59,177 nucleotides of DNA. Origin: Bacteroidaceae bacterium (GTDB lineage Bacteria; Bacteroidota; Bacteroidia; Bacteroidales; Bacteroidaceae). The position numbers and the translations under genes were made by a program. Below, piece by piece: positions 52,331 to 59,177 of this stretch (position 1 is its first letter; the number at the start of each line of letters is the position of its first letter). The notes beneath the pieces are model-generated. The model did no database searches. It worked only from the letters and a program-made list of their open reading frames with translations, and was not told the DNA's origin. The stretch is from contig JAGCPB010000047.1 of assembly GCA_017642425.1 (NCBI GenBank), positions 1 to 59,177 on the forward strand, given 5' to 3'.

Positions 52331-53020
52331 TTACTTTGGAAGCATGTTGAAAATCCTGCGTGGAACCTTCTGGGTAGTCAGTTTGTCCAGCTGGGTTACG
52401 GTGTGAAGGTCTGTAGCCATGAAATCGTACATACCTTTTGACAGCAGATAGTCTATGATTGTTATGCTTTCGCCACCATAGATTCCTGTCAATGACAGAC
52501 GGTTCATCTGGAAACGGCAACCCATATCCCGCAGATGGTCAAAATCCCTAAGACTCTCTGCCATATACAGATAGCGTTCCGGATGCGCCAGAATAGGCTT
52601 GTACCCTTCAGTAACAAGTGCAAACACCGTATCTTCCAGGTTGTCGCTCCTAAAATAATATGACATCTCAATCAGAATTGAACCATCAGGGAAAGTCAGC
52701 AGCTCACCGCTGGCGGCCCTGTCCTGGAAATTGTTTACCACCATGTACTCGGCAGCCAGCCAGGTCTTTACGCCCAATTCAGACGGAATCCTGGGAATGA
52801 ATGAATCGTAAACCTCTTTCAGTTTGGCCTCAGTCATATCAGGATATACATCGGGATTCATATGAGGTGTCATATAGATCTCCTTACACCCCTCCTGAGC
52901 CATCCTTTTAATGGCTTCAAGAGAATCTTCTGCATGTCTGAATCCGTCATCTACACCGGGAAGCAGGTGATTATGTATATCACGTGTCCCTATACCTACA
53001 ATTTTATTAAAACTAAACAC
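52331..53020 (-). CDS. CpsB/YwqE-type PHP-domain tyrosine phosphatase
   Basis: The 229-aa protein starts at a GTG (53020) supported by an AAAGGA ribosome site directly before it. PHP metal-site motifs are TRDIHNHLLPGVDDG, YMTPHMNPDVYPD, ILAHPERYLYM and FMATDLHTV. Such phosphatases dephosphorylate the Tyr-rich tail of the BY-kinase and so control capsule or EPS chain length. The kinase gene lies 29 bp upstream, in one transcript with the Wza-like exporter. Confidence 0.93.
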   Translation of the reverse strand: MFSFNKIVGIGTRDIHNHLLPGVDDGFRHAEDSLEAIKRMAQEGCKEIYMTPHMNPDVYPDMTEAKLKEVYDSFIPRIPSELGVKTWLAAEYMVVNNFQDRAASGELLTFPDGSILIEMSYYFRSDNLEDTVFALVTEGYKPILAHPERYLYMAESLRDFDHLRDMGCRFQMNRLSLTGIYGGESITIIDYLLSKGMYDFMATDLHTVTQLDKLTTQKVPRRIFNMLPK

Positions 53021-53049
53021 GTCCTTTGATTTGTTTTTTCAGGCAGTCC

Positions 53050-55620
53050 TTATTTGTTGTCATCTTCCTTGATTTTGGACTTCCTCTTGTTCCTTTTAAG
53101 CAATGTTGATAGATTTACTCCCTTCTTGGCATGTTCTGCCTCGTTACCATAGCCGTAACCATATCCGTAGCCATAACCGTAGCCATAGCCATAGCCGCGT
53201 CCGTAACCGTAACCCTTACCATAGCCGTAGCCATAGCCTGCACCATAACCGTAGCGGTACTTATTGGCAGCCAGGTCAAGACCGTTCAGGACAATGTTCA
53301 CGTTCTTCATAGGTTTGCTCTTGGACTTGATGGCTTCATCAATCTCATTAAGCATCTTGAGTTCGGTGACATCGGCCCTGATGGTATAAAGTGTTGCATC
53401 CACGAATGTATTTATAAGGAATGAGTCCGATACCGGCAGATACGGGGCACTGTCAATAACCACATAATCGTACTTGTCACGCAGATACTTGATCAGGTCC
53501 TCATGCTTGTTCTGTGCAAAAAGCTCAGTTGGGTTGGGCGGCACAGGTCCTGCTAACATGATATCCAGAGTATCACTGATGTCGCTCTTAACTATGGCGT
53601 CATCTATGTTCTGGAGTTTTCCAATCAGATAACCCACCACACTGTTCATCTTGTCAACCCTAAGGTTGGGGAATATCTTTTGCAGTGCAGGCTTTCTAAG
53701 GTCCATACCAACAAGGATTACCTTCTTGCCCACATGTGATATTGACAGAGCCAGGTTACTGGCCACGTAACTCTTACCCTCACCCGGAGTGGAGCTTGTA
53801 ACCTGCAGAACCTTCACGCCAGGCAGATACTGAATGTTTGATCTGAGCATACGGAATGATTCCGATGTCGTATCACGTCCGTTCTTGGGTATGAGAGCAT
53901 AGTTGGTATTGTCGTTCTTGGGCAGACATGCCAGAACAGAGGCGTCAATGTGGTCTTCGACATCCTTCTTGGTCTCAACCTTGTGTTTCATAGCGCCTCT
54001 AAGCATCACTATTCCGGGAGGTATGCAGCATCCCAGAACAAATGCCAGCAGCATTATCATCTTCTTGTTGGGAGATATCGGATAAATGCTCTCGCCAAAT
54101 GAAGCCTCAATAACCCTGAAGTTGTCAACCTCACTGTACATGCTAATCTGGGCCTCCTCACGTTTCTGCTGCAAAAGCTGGAACAGCGGCTCAATGATCT
54201 CCATCTTACGTGACAGCTGCTGTAGTTCAAACTGCTGCTCAGGTATTGAAGCCATCTTCTGCTGACTGCTGCCAAGCACCTTCTCAAGTTCTTTCTCACG
54301 TATGCCATACACCTTGACCAGGTTGGCAATAGAAAGTTCTATGGATTTCTTGCCGTCCTCCAACTGCTGGTTCATGTTGAGCACACGGGGGTTGGTTTCA
54401 CTGGAGTTGGCAATCATACGGTTACGTTCGGCCACCAATGTATTGTAGTTGCCTATAATCGTATTGAGTCCGGCATCACTTATGCCCACATTTGCAGGTA
54501 TCACATTATACTCACCCTGTGCTGTCTCGGCCAGATAACCGGTAATCATATCCAGAATCTGGAGCTGAAGCTGTACCTCGGTAAGCTGCTTGCGGTAATC
54601 CATGTCGCTGGTCACTGCCAGTTGGGTCTGCGATTCCAGGTTTACGGCAACCTTGGTTGACTGGTAGTTCTTGTAATCGGTCTCGGCTGCACCAAGTTCG
54701 GTCGATATCACAGACAATCGCTGGTCAATGAAATTGATGGTATTCTGGGTTGACAGGTTCTTGTAATCACGGCTCTCCACGTTCACAAACCTTACAAGCG
54801 TGTTCAGGATCTCATCGGCCCTACCCGGTATGTTGTCCTTAAGGGTCAGGACTATCACATCACTCTGATTGGTTGCCTTTCCCTGAACCGTTGCCTCCAT
54901 GCTCTTAAGGATTGCACGGGCTGTGGCGATAGGAGTATTCCATGTAGTCATGAACTTTTCACCATTGTCAATCAGCTGGGCGTTCACCAGGTTCAGCTTT
55001 ATGGAATAACTGCCCAGAGGAATGGAATCGCTGTACATGAATGACTTGGTTTCAACATCCTGCTCCTTACCGTTCACAAGCAGTTCCTTGATATGGAAGG
55101 TATGTCCGTCTATATTCTTGAAGGTAAGGCTCACAGAAGTTGGCTGCATCTCTTTGGGATACAAGGGGTTAGGCTCAACAATAAACTCATACGGAGTGTC
55201 ATCATACATCTCCTGCCGTTTCAAGCTCAACAGGCCGCTTCCTTTCCTGAACCTGTCTGCCACCGGCATTGAGTATTTGTAATAACGGGTATTTACGCCA
55301 AGTTCCTTAACCACCTTGCTCATCAGGGTAGGACTCTTTATTATGAATACCTCGTTGTCTATCTTCTTGGTTGTACCTCTACCGGTAAATTCGGCCAACA
55401 AGTTCAATTCGGCATTGTTTCCGTCATTCTTGTTCATCATAATCCATGAGGTCCTCTCATAGATGGGCGTCTGCATCCTGACATAAATAAATGCTACGCA
55501 AACAGTAACAAAGGCGGACATCGCTATCCACCATTTCAGGCGCCATACAAATTCCAGCAACTCGCGGATATTGACACTCTGTTCCTCCTCAAGCTGGCCG
55601 TTTAACTCCTTATCAACCAT
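53050..55620 (-). CDS. Polysaccharide co-polymerase / BY tyrosine autokinase (Wzc-like)
   Basis: The 856-aa inner-membrane protein has a Wzz domain with a first helix (WWIAMSAFVTVCVAFIYV), a long periplasmic coiled region, a GNVR-like segment and a second helix (MIMLLAFVLGCCIPPGIVML). The cytoplasmic kinase has Walker A STPGEGKSYVASNLA, Walker A' LVGMDLRKPAL and Walker B YDYVVIDSAPYL. The C-terminus (about 795-830) is an extreme (GY)n tract with some fifteen tyrosines, the autophosphorylation cluster, far more regular than in most homologues. With Wza and the PHP phosphatase it makes a complete export-control trio, but no glycosyltransferases are adjacent. Confidence 0.95.
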   Translation of the reverse strand: MVDKELNGQLEEEQSVNIRELLEFVWRLKWWIAMSAFVTVCVAFIYVRMQTPIYERTSWIMMNKNDGNNAELNLLAEFTGRGTTKKIDNEVFIIKSPTLMSKVVKELGVNTRYYKYSMPVADRFRKGSGLLSLKRQEMYDDTPYEFIVEPNPLYPKEMQPTSVSLTFKNIDGHTFHIKELLVNGKEQDVETKSFMYSDSIPLGSYSIKLNLVNAQLIDNGEKFMTTWNTPIATARAILKSMEATVQGKATNQSDVIVLTLKDNIPGRADEILNTLVRFVNVESRDYKNLSTQNTINFIDQRLSVISTELGAAETDYKNYQSTKVAVNLESQTQLAVTSDMDYRKQLTEVQLQLQILDMITGYLAETAQGEYNVIPANVGISDAGLNTIIGNYNTLVAERNRMIANSSETNPRVLNMNQQLEDGKKSIELSIANLVKVYGIREKELEKVLGSSQQKMASIPEQQFELQQLSRKMEIIEPLFQLLQQKREEAQISMYSEVDNFRVIEASFGESIYPISPNKKMIMLLAFVLGCCIPPGIVMLRGAMKHKVETKKDVEDHIDASVLACLPKNDNTNYALIPKNGRDTTSESFRMLRSNIQYLPGVKVLQVTSSTPGEGKSYVASNLALSISHVGKKVILVGMDLRKPALQKIFPNLRVDKMNSVVGYLIGKLQNIDDAIVKSDISDTLDIMLAGPVPPNPTELFAQNKHEDLIKYLRDKYDYVVIDSAPYLPVSDSFLINTFVDATLYTIRADVTELKMLNEIDEAIKSKSKPMKNVNIVLNGLDLAANKYRYGYGAGYGYGYGKGYGYGRGYGYGYGYGYGYGYGYGNEAEHAKKGVNLSTLLKRNKRKSKIKEDDNK

Positions 55621-55633
55621 ATGTGACTAATTA

Positions 55634-56419
55634 TTACTTACCCAAAAAACCTATTATTGCAATCATTGTGGTGATTGATGACAGCACCACGCTCCATATA
55701 CCTGTTGCCGTAGTTGCCGTAGCTACACGCGTAGCACTGGGCGAAACGTACAGCACATCATTCTGCTGAAGATAAAAATACGGAGACTCCAGAATTTCCT
55801 TATCCCTAAGGTCAATCCTGTGATGCTTTATCACGCCGTCCTCTTCACGCAACAGCAGTATGTCATTTCTCAGAGCCGTCAGGTTAAGGTCACCTGCACG
55901 GCCAAGAGCCTGCAGCACATTGAATTTCTCAGAATCAATTGTATATGTGCCAGGACTGCGAACCTCGCCAAGCACCGTAAACTTGTAGTTTCTGAAAGCT
56001 ACGTACACAATGGGATTCTTTACGTCCTTGCCAATCTCCTCGGTCAGATAATTGACCAGTTCATTGCGGGTCATGCCCTCAACGTGGATCTTGCCCAGAA
56101 TCGGGAAATCTATATCGCCGTTGGGGTCTACAAGATAACTCAGCGTGGCCTGCTCGGGATTTGTGCTGGAGCTGATACCTGATGAACTCATCTCACCAAG
56201 AGTCAGGTTATACGGTGCGCACACGGTCTTGTCCGGTCCGCTCACAACAATCGTAAGACGGTCATCTTTCTTGATAACTGCCTCATAATCATTAGCTAAC
56301 GGCTTAAGTTCAGCATCATCTATATTCTGAAAATAGAGAATCTCCTTAGAAGATGTACAGCCCGATAACCCCAATACCAAGCCAGCCATACCCACAATTA
56401 ACAGTTTGCGTAAACCCAT
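55634..56419 (-). CDS. Wza-like polysaccharide export lipoprotein
   Basis: The 261-aa protein has a lipobox signal (GMAGLVLGLSGC), a Poly_export domain (YEAVIKKDDRLTIVVSGPDK) and one SLBB domain (FTVLGEVRSPGTYTIDSEKF). It ends in a hydrophobic helix (WSVVLSSITTMIAIIGFLG) that would cross the outer membrane in the Wza oligomer. Shorter than E. coli Wza, as is usual in Bacteroidetes. It is the first gene of the export trio; the kinase gene begins 13 bp after it. A -7 box lies 32 bp upstream. Confidence 0.93.
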   Translation of the reverse strand: MGLRKLLIVGMAGLVLGLSGCTSSKEILYFQNIDDAELKPLANDYEAVIKKDDRLTIVVSGPDKTVCAPYNLTLGEMSSSGISSSTNPEQATLSYLVDPNGDIDFPILGKIHVEGMTRNELVNYLTEEIGKDVKNPIVYVAFRNYKFTVLGEVRSPGTYTIDSEKFNVLQALGRAGDLNLTALRNDILLLREEDGVIKHHRIDLRDKEILESPYFYLQQNDVLYVSPSATRVATATTATGIWSVVLSSITTMIAIIGFLGK

Positions 56420-56450
56420 TTCTTAAATCATTATTATTTACAATTTCCCG

Positions 56451-56458
56451 CAAAGATA
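56451..56458 (-). promoter_or_regulatory. -7 box for the wza-like gene
   Basis: Minus-strand TATCTTTG lies 32 bp before the start codon and 12 bp from the adjacent repeat. Confidence 0.5.
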
Positions 56459-56469
56459 ATGCTTTTTTT

Positions 56470-56570
56470 AAAGATGACAAAGGGGACGGTTCTGTTTGTC
56501 ATCTTTTCACCCCATCAACCCAATGAGCCAAAATCAAAAGATGACAAACAGAACCGTCCCCTTTGTCACC
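56470..56570. repeat. Paired inverted dispersed repeat, copy 2
   Basis: Two opposed units (AAAGATGACAAAGGGGACGG... and complement) flank a spacer containing CCCATCAACCCAATGAGCC, close to the spacer of copy 3. It lies 3 bp past the serB stop codon. Confidence 0.92.
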
Positions 56571-56573
56571 TAT

Positions 56574-57803
56574 TTAAAGCTTTCCTTGCTCTCCAAGATA
56601 GGAGTCTTTGAAGCCCAGGAAGTAGAGGACGCCATCAAGGCCGATGGTATTGATGCTCTGCTCGGCGTTTGCAACAACACGGGGTTTTGCGTGGAAAGCA
56701 ATACCTAGACCTGCTTCCGATATCATCGGCAGATCATTGGCTCCATCGCCTACAGCAATGGTCTGCGCCAGATTCACCTTCTCAACCTGAGCAATAAGCT
56801 TGAGCAACTCTGCCTTCCGATGTCCGTCCACAATCTCGCCCACGTATCGGCCAGTGAGTTTGCCGTCATCGCCTATCTCTAGCTCATTAGCATAAACATA
56901 ATCAATGCCGTAACGCCTCTGCAAATGCTGACCAAAATAAGTAAATCCACCGGAAAGAATAGCAATCTTATACCCGCAAGTCTTGAGTACTGACATAAGA
57001 CGGTCCACACCCTCGGTCATAGGCAGATGCTCTGCTATATCCTGTAAGACGCTTACATCCAATCCCTTAAGCAATGCAACACGACGGGTAAAACTCTCCT
57101 TAAAATCAATCTCACCTCGCATTGCGCTCTCCGTAATTGCGCGAACCTGCGCCCCAACGCCATTACGCTCTGCCAATTCGTCAATACACTCCGTCTGGAT
57201 GAGCGTAGAATCCATATCAAAACATATCAGACGCCTCATCCGGCGGAACATATCGTCCTTCTGGAAAGAGAAATCAATCTCCATCTCCTGCGACATCCGC
57301 ATCAGTTTGGACTGCATCTCCTTGCGGTCCAAAGGCTCACCGCGCAGCGAGAACTGAATGCAAGCCCGCGTATGCTTGTCCAGCTGCTTTATGCTCTTGC
57401 GCCCCGTAAGACGCAAAATAGAATCAATATTAAGTCCCTGATCAGCAAGAATTTGAGTAGCCGCCTGAATCTGCCGAGCCTCCAGTTGCCGCCCCAGCAC
57501 CGTCAGAATGTACCGGTTCTTGCCCTGATGTCCAACCCAGTCCTCATACTCATCATCGCTAATAGGTGAGAAACCGATGTTCACCCCCAGCTCCGTAGCC
57601 TTAAACAACAGCTCCTTCATAGCCAACCCGGATTTCATCTCATCCATGCGGATTAAAATGCCCAATGACAGCGTGTTATGAATATCGGCCTGACCAATAT
57701 CCAGCACATGCGCATCATATCGCGCCAGAATCCCCATCACCGCCGCCGTCAACCCCGGCCTGTCCTGCCCCGTAATCCTAACCAAAATCTGCTCTTCTTT
57801 CAT
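56574..57803 (-). CDS. serB: Phosphoserine phosphatase with N-terminal ACT domains
   Basis: The start at 57803 gives 409 aa; an in-frame codon further upstream would pass through the promoter box. The first ~180 residues are two ACT-like domains (LVRITGQDRPGLTAAVMG; ILTVLGRQLEARQIQ). The C-terminal HAD phosphatase has CFDMDSTLIQTECIDELAE with nucleophile Asp, ILSGGFTYFG and VGDGANDLPMISEAGLGI. It makes L-serine in the last step of its synthesis; the ACT domains probably sense serine. Its gene is bracketed by two near-identical dispersed repeats (56470-56570 and 57843-57940). Confidence 0.95.
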   Translation of the reverse strand: MKEEQILVRITGQDRPGLTAAVMGILARYDAHVLDIGQADIHNTLSLGILIRMDEMKSGLAMKELLFKATELGVNIGFSPISDDEYEDWVGHQGKNRYILTVLGRQLEARQIQAATQILADQGLNIDSILRLTGRKSIKQLDKHTRACIQFSLRGEPLDRKEMQSKLMRMSQEMEIDFSFQKDDMFRRMRRLICFDMDSTLIQTECIDELAERNGVGAQVRAITESAMRGEIDFKESFTRRVALLKGLDVSVLQDIAEHLPMTEGVDRLMSVLKTCGYKIAILSGGFTYFGQHLQRRYGIDYVYANELEIGDDGKLTGRYVGEIVDGHRKAELLKLIAQVEKVNLAQTIAVGDGANDLPMISEAGLGIAFHAKPRVVANAEQSINTIGLDGVLYFLGFKDSYLGEQGKL

Positions 57804-57824
57804 ACCAAATCTCAACTTCTCCCG

Positions 57825-57832
57825 CAAAGATA
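57825..57832 (-). promoter_or_regulatory. -7 box for serB
   Basis: Minus-strand TATCTTTG lies 22 bp before the start codon at 57803, ten bases from the next repeat. Confidence 0.5.
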
Positions 57833-57842
57833 GAAAAGATGC

Positions 57843-57940
57843 AAAAGGTGACAAAGGGGACGGTTCTGTTTGTCATCTTTTTGCCCCATCAAACCAATGA
57901 GCCAAAATCAAAAGATGACAAACAGAACCGTCCCCTTTGT
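57843..57940. repeat. Paired inverted dispersed repeat, copy 3
   Basis: It has the same opposed units as copies 1 and 2, and a spacer (GCCCCATCAAACCAATGAGCC) nearly identical to copy 2. It ends about 10 bp from the 3' end of the tRNA-Thr gene. Confidence 0.92.
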
Positions 57941-57949
57941 CCATCTTTG

Positions 57950-58022
57950 CGGCCGCGGTTGGATTCGAACCAACGATATCGACATTACAAGTGTTGCCCT
58001 TTAACCACTAAGGTACGCGGCC
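57950..58022 (-). tRNA. tRNA-Thr (anticodon UGU), atypical
   Basis: All tRNA parts can be assigned on the minus strand. Acceptor GGCCGCG/CGCGGCC is a perfect 7 bp. D-stem CCTT/AAGG has conserved loop bases including G18 G19. The anticodon loop CTTGTAA gives UGU with U33. The variable loop is ATATC and the T-arm GTTGG-TTCGAAT-CCAAC. Oddities are an A-C mismatch at 28-42 of the anticodon stem, a G at the discriminator position and no encoded CCA. It is therefore either a secondary, divergent tRNA-Thr or one with a special role. It lies ~30 nt after the far end of the permuted tRNA-like element on the same strand. Confidence 0.8.
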
Positions 58023-58099
58023 TGGACTGGGATTCTTATCCTTCTTCCCGGCCCCAGGTTGGCCGATAGGATTCAGAGTATTTCAAGCTGATGCTGTCA

Positions 58100-58184
58100 G
58101 TCCATAATCTGCCAATTGATCTAACCCGCCATATAATAAATTGATTTAGAGGCGGGTACGGGACTTGAACCCGCAACCTTGGAC
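58100..58184 (-). ncRNA. Circularly permuted tRNA-like element (3' half upstream of 5' half)
   Basis: Read 5' to 3' on the minus strand, a full tRNA 3' half comes first: anticodon-stem strand GTCCA (58184-58180), variable loop AGGTT, T-arm GCGGG-TTCAAGT-CCCGT, acceptor strand ACCCGCC (58157-58151) and base T (58150). After 19 nt the matching 5' half follows: acceptor GGCGGGT (58130-58124), TA, D-stem GATC, loop AATTGGCA with A14, A15, G18, G19, A21, D-stem GATT, A26, and TGGAC (58104-58100). Acceptor (7/7), anticodon stem (5/5) and D-stem (4/4, one G-U) all pair, and A15 fits U48. Flanks can pair as well: TTAAG (58203-58199) with CTTGA (58087-58083), TCAGAG (58210-58205) with CTCTGA (58078-58073), ATAGG (58219-58215) with CCTAT (58070-58066). 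No way of joining the two loop ends yields U33. Maturation and role are unknown. Confidence 0.75.
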
Positions 58185-58329
58185 TCTCTGTCGAAACACT
58201 TAACCTCTGAAGAGCCTATACTTTGAACCATAATGCAGAAGCTTTGGCACAATGCTGATGCTTACGCGCACCCCACCGGGATGATGATAAAGCTGAGTCA
58301 TAATGCTAACGCTGAACTGCCAATCAGAA

Positions 58330-59136
58330 TCATTCCGTTCCGTTAAAAATATACCCCAAGAGCTTGTCCGCAGCAAGATTCGGCTCCAAAGTTTGCGTAT
58401 CATTTACCTTCTTAGTAGCCTCTATTACGGCGTTCATCAGTTTACTTATACGCTCTTGAACCAATTGCTTTTGTCTAAGCGTCCACTCTCCCGAGAATTT
58501 CTGCGACGTATATGATCCTCTCTTTATTGTTGTCTTAACTTCCTTTGTAATAGGCCGATAACTGGACGGAAGATGCTCCTTGTCAATATTAGGATCCAGC
58601 AAGATTTCAGTATCAGTAATAGTAGTGAAACTGTCACCTTCCAGCCGCGGTGTCTCAAAAATATCATCCCGACCCTGATAGTCTTCATTCTCACTTGCCT
58701 TCCAAATCTCAGAATCAGACCTTACAGGAATATTAGCAATAAGATTTTTAAGATTCTCATCGGTCAAGATGTTCTTTAGCCTTAACAGTTCCGTAGCCGA
58801 CAGATCTCCAAGATTAAGCCCGTCCACCACAAACGGAACTCTAGCCGAACCTGCAGAATTAGTAGCCTCTATTGCGAACTGATCCTTAAGATAAGGCAGC
58901 AACGACCTGTCCACCAACCTCTTGATTTCTTCTGATACCGTAGTAGCAACTACCGTATGTCCCATCTTAGTAGGATCTTCCAACTGCCCTTCGGCCGCAT
59001 GGAATGTCTTCTTCTCTCCCTTAAAAGAAGAGGTATTCCTCTTAAAAAACTCCCCCTGCTTGCGCAACGATTCCGTATAAACCGCCCGCTCATGCTCGGC
59101 CTTAGCCAGCGTAACATTCATCTTTTCCTGTGTCAT
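58330..59136 (-). CDS. Conserved-looking 268-aa cytoplasmic protein of unknown function next to the permuted tRNA
   Basis: The 268-aa protein has no signal peptide or membrane helix. The N-terminus is charged and helical (LAKAEHERAVYTESLRKQGE). The middle has TTVSEEIKRLVDRSLLPYL, VPFVVDGLNLGDLSATELL and RLKNILTDENLKNLIANIPV. The C-terminus has GEWTLRQKQLVQERISKLMN and ends LLGYIFNGTE. From memory it resembles a widespread group of uncharacterised proteins of about 270 residues, possibly DUF7873, but I cannot confirm that and assign no function. Its own -7 box lies at the window edge, and the permuted tRNA-like element follows ~145 nt after its stop codon, on the same strand, with no terminator that I can see between them. 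Confidence 0.8.
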   Translation of the reverse strand: MTQEKMNVTLAKAEHERAVYTESLRKQGEFFKRNTSSFKGEKKTFHAAEGQLEDPTKMGHTVVATTVSEEIKRLVDRSLLPYLKDQFAIEATNSAGSARVPFVVDGLNLGDLSATELLRLKNILTDENLKNLIANIPVRSDSEIWKASENEDYQGRDDIFETPRLEGDSFTTITDTEILLDPNIDKEHLPSSYRPITKEVKTTIKRGSYTSQKFSGEWTLRQKQLVQERISKLMNAVIEATKKVNDTQTLEPNLAADKLLGYIFNGTE

Positions 59137-59162
59137 AGCGTTCGTTTTGATGTTTCGTGAGG

Positions 59163-59170
59163 CAAAATTA
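59163..59170 (-). promoter_or_regulatory. -7 box for the 268-aa protein gene
   Basis: Minus-strand TAATTTTG lies 27 bp before the start codon, at the window edge. Confidence 0.5.
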
Positions 59171-59177
59171 CGCCCAC

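Noticed and set aside
53131-53280. CRISPR-like array in the repetitive region of the BY-kinase gene
   Set aside because: The repeats are 6-bp codon pairs for Gly-Tyr, without spacers, inside an intact coding sequence.
58050-58329. Permuted group I intron around the tRNA halves
   Set aside because: The flanks (about 130 and 80 nt) are short for a group I intron and I cannot find convincing P3-P7 core elements. Left as a test, not a claim.
58297-58332. Short reading frame ending in codons for A-L-A-L and a stop, resembling a tmRNA tag
   Set aside because: It sits upstream of the 3' half, whereas a permuted tmRNA would carry its tag in the segment after the 5' half. The element also has a full D-stem, which tmRNA lacks. 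The resemblance is probably chance.
58200-58403. 67-aa reading frame overlapping the end of the last CDS
   Set aside because: It lies in another frame across the coding end and the structured RNA flank, has no ribosome site, and is better explained by the RNA element.

Overview
The window looks like a chromosomal segment of an anaerobic, polysaccharide-degrading member of the Bacteroidales (Prevotella/Bacteroides-like, gut or rumen type). The evidence is a hybrid two-component regulator, a TonB-dependent receptor paired with a DUF4249 lipoprotein, many SPII lipoproteins, a FeoAB fusion with its Cys-rich partner, a BACON domain, and promoter -7 boxes of the Bacteroidetes form TAnnTTTG in front of most transcription units. 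No phage, plasmid or CRISPR region is evident.

Layout. 0.3-14.7 kb: a hybrid two-component regulator on the minus strand; then an SGNH esterase, a CotH-like protein and a Gly-rich protein on the plus strand; then GH115 alpha-glucuronidase, an M6 metalloprotease and a three-gene homocysteine/sulfide-assimilation cluster (COG1900, NIL-ferredoxin, UPF0280) on the minus strand. 15-19.4 kb: lipid genes (PlsC-like acyltransferase, acyl-CoA/ACP ligase, hotdog thioesterase, acyl-ACP thioesterase) and a methyltransferase. 19.4-35 kb: a long minus-strand series with GH9, three GH3 enzymes, RNase HII, a propeller-like protein, a clostripain-type peptidase, a PepSY-like protein and a beta-helix protein. 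Spacings of 0-40 bp suggest one operon for xylan/glucan oligosaccharide hydrolysis. 35-46 kb: M3 peptidase, TonB receptor with DUF4249 partner, a Gly-rich protein, a DUF3108 protein, aminopeptidase P and FeoAB with its partner. 46-52 kb: a GMP synthase lacking its amidotransferase domain, a BACON lipoprotein, a likely small RNA, an adenylate kinase fused to a WbuC-like cupin, and GDP-mannose genes. 52-57.8 kb: a capsule/EPS export and control set (PHP phosphatase, Wzz/BY-kinase, Wza) and SerB.

The most unusual part is the last 1.2 kb. There an unrecognised 268-aa protein is followed, on the same strand, by what reads as a circularly permuted tRNA: a complete 3' half (anticodon-stem strand, variable loop, T-arm, acceptor strand) lies upstream of a complete 5' half (acceptor strand, D-arm, anticodon-stem strand). 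All stems match exactly and the long flanks can pair with each other. An atypical tRNA-Thr(UGU) follows. No reconstruction of the anticodon loop gives U33, so it may not be an ordinary decoding tRNA.

A second theme is dispersed palindromic DNA. A roughly 100-bp paired inverted repeat (core GACAAAGGGGACGGTTCTG) occurs three times in full, plus single or partial copies. One copy supplies the N-terminal codons of the TonB receptor and another supplies the last codons of a propeller-like protein. Other palindromes lie between genes and inside the FeoA-FeoB linker.
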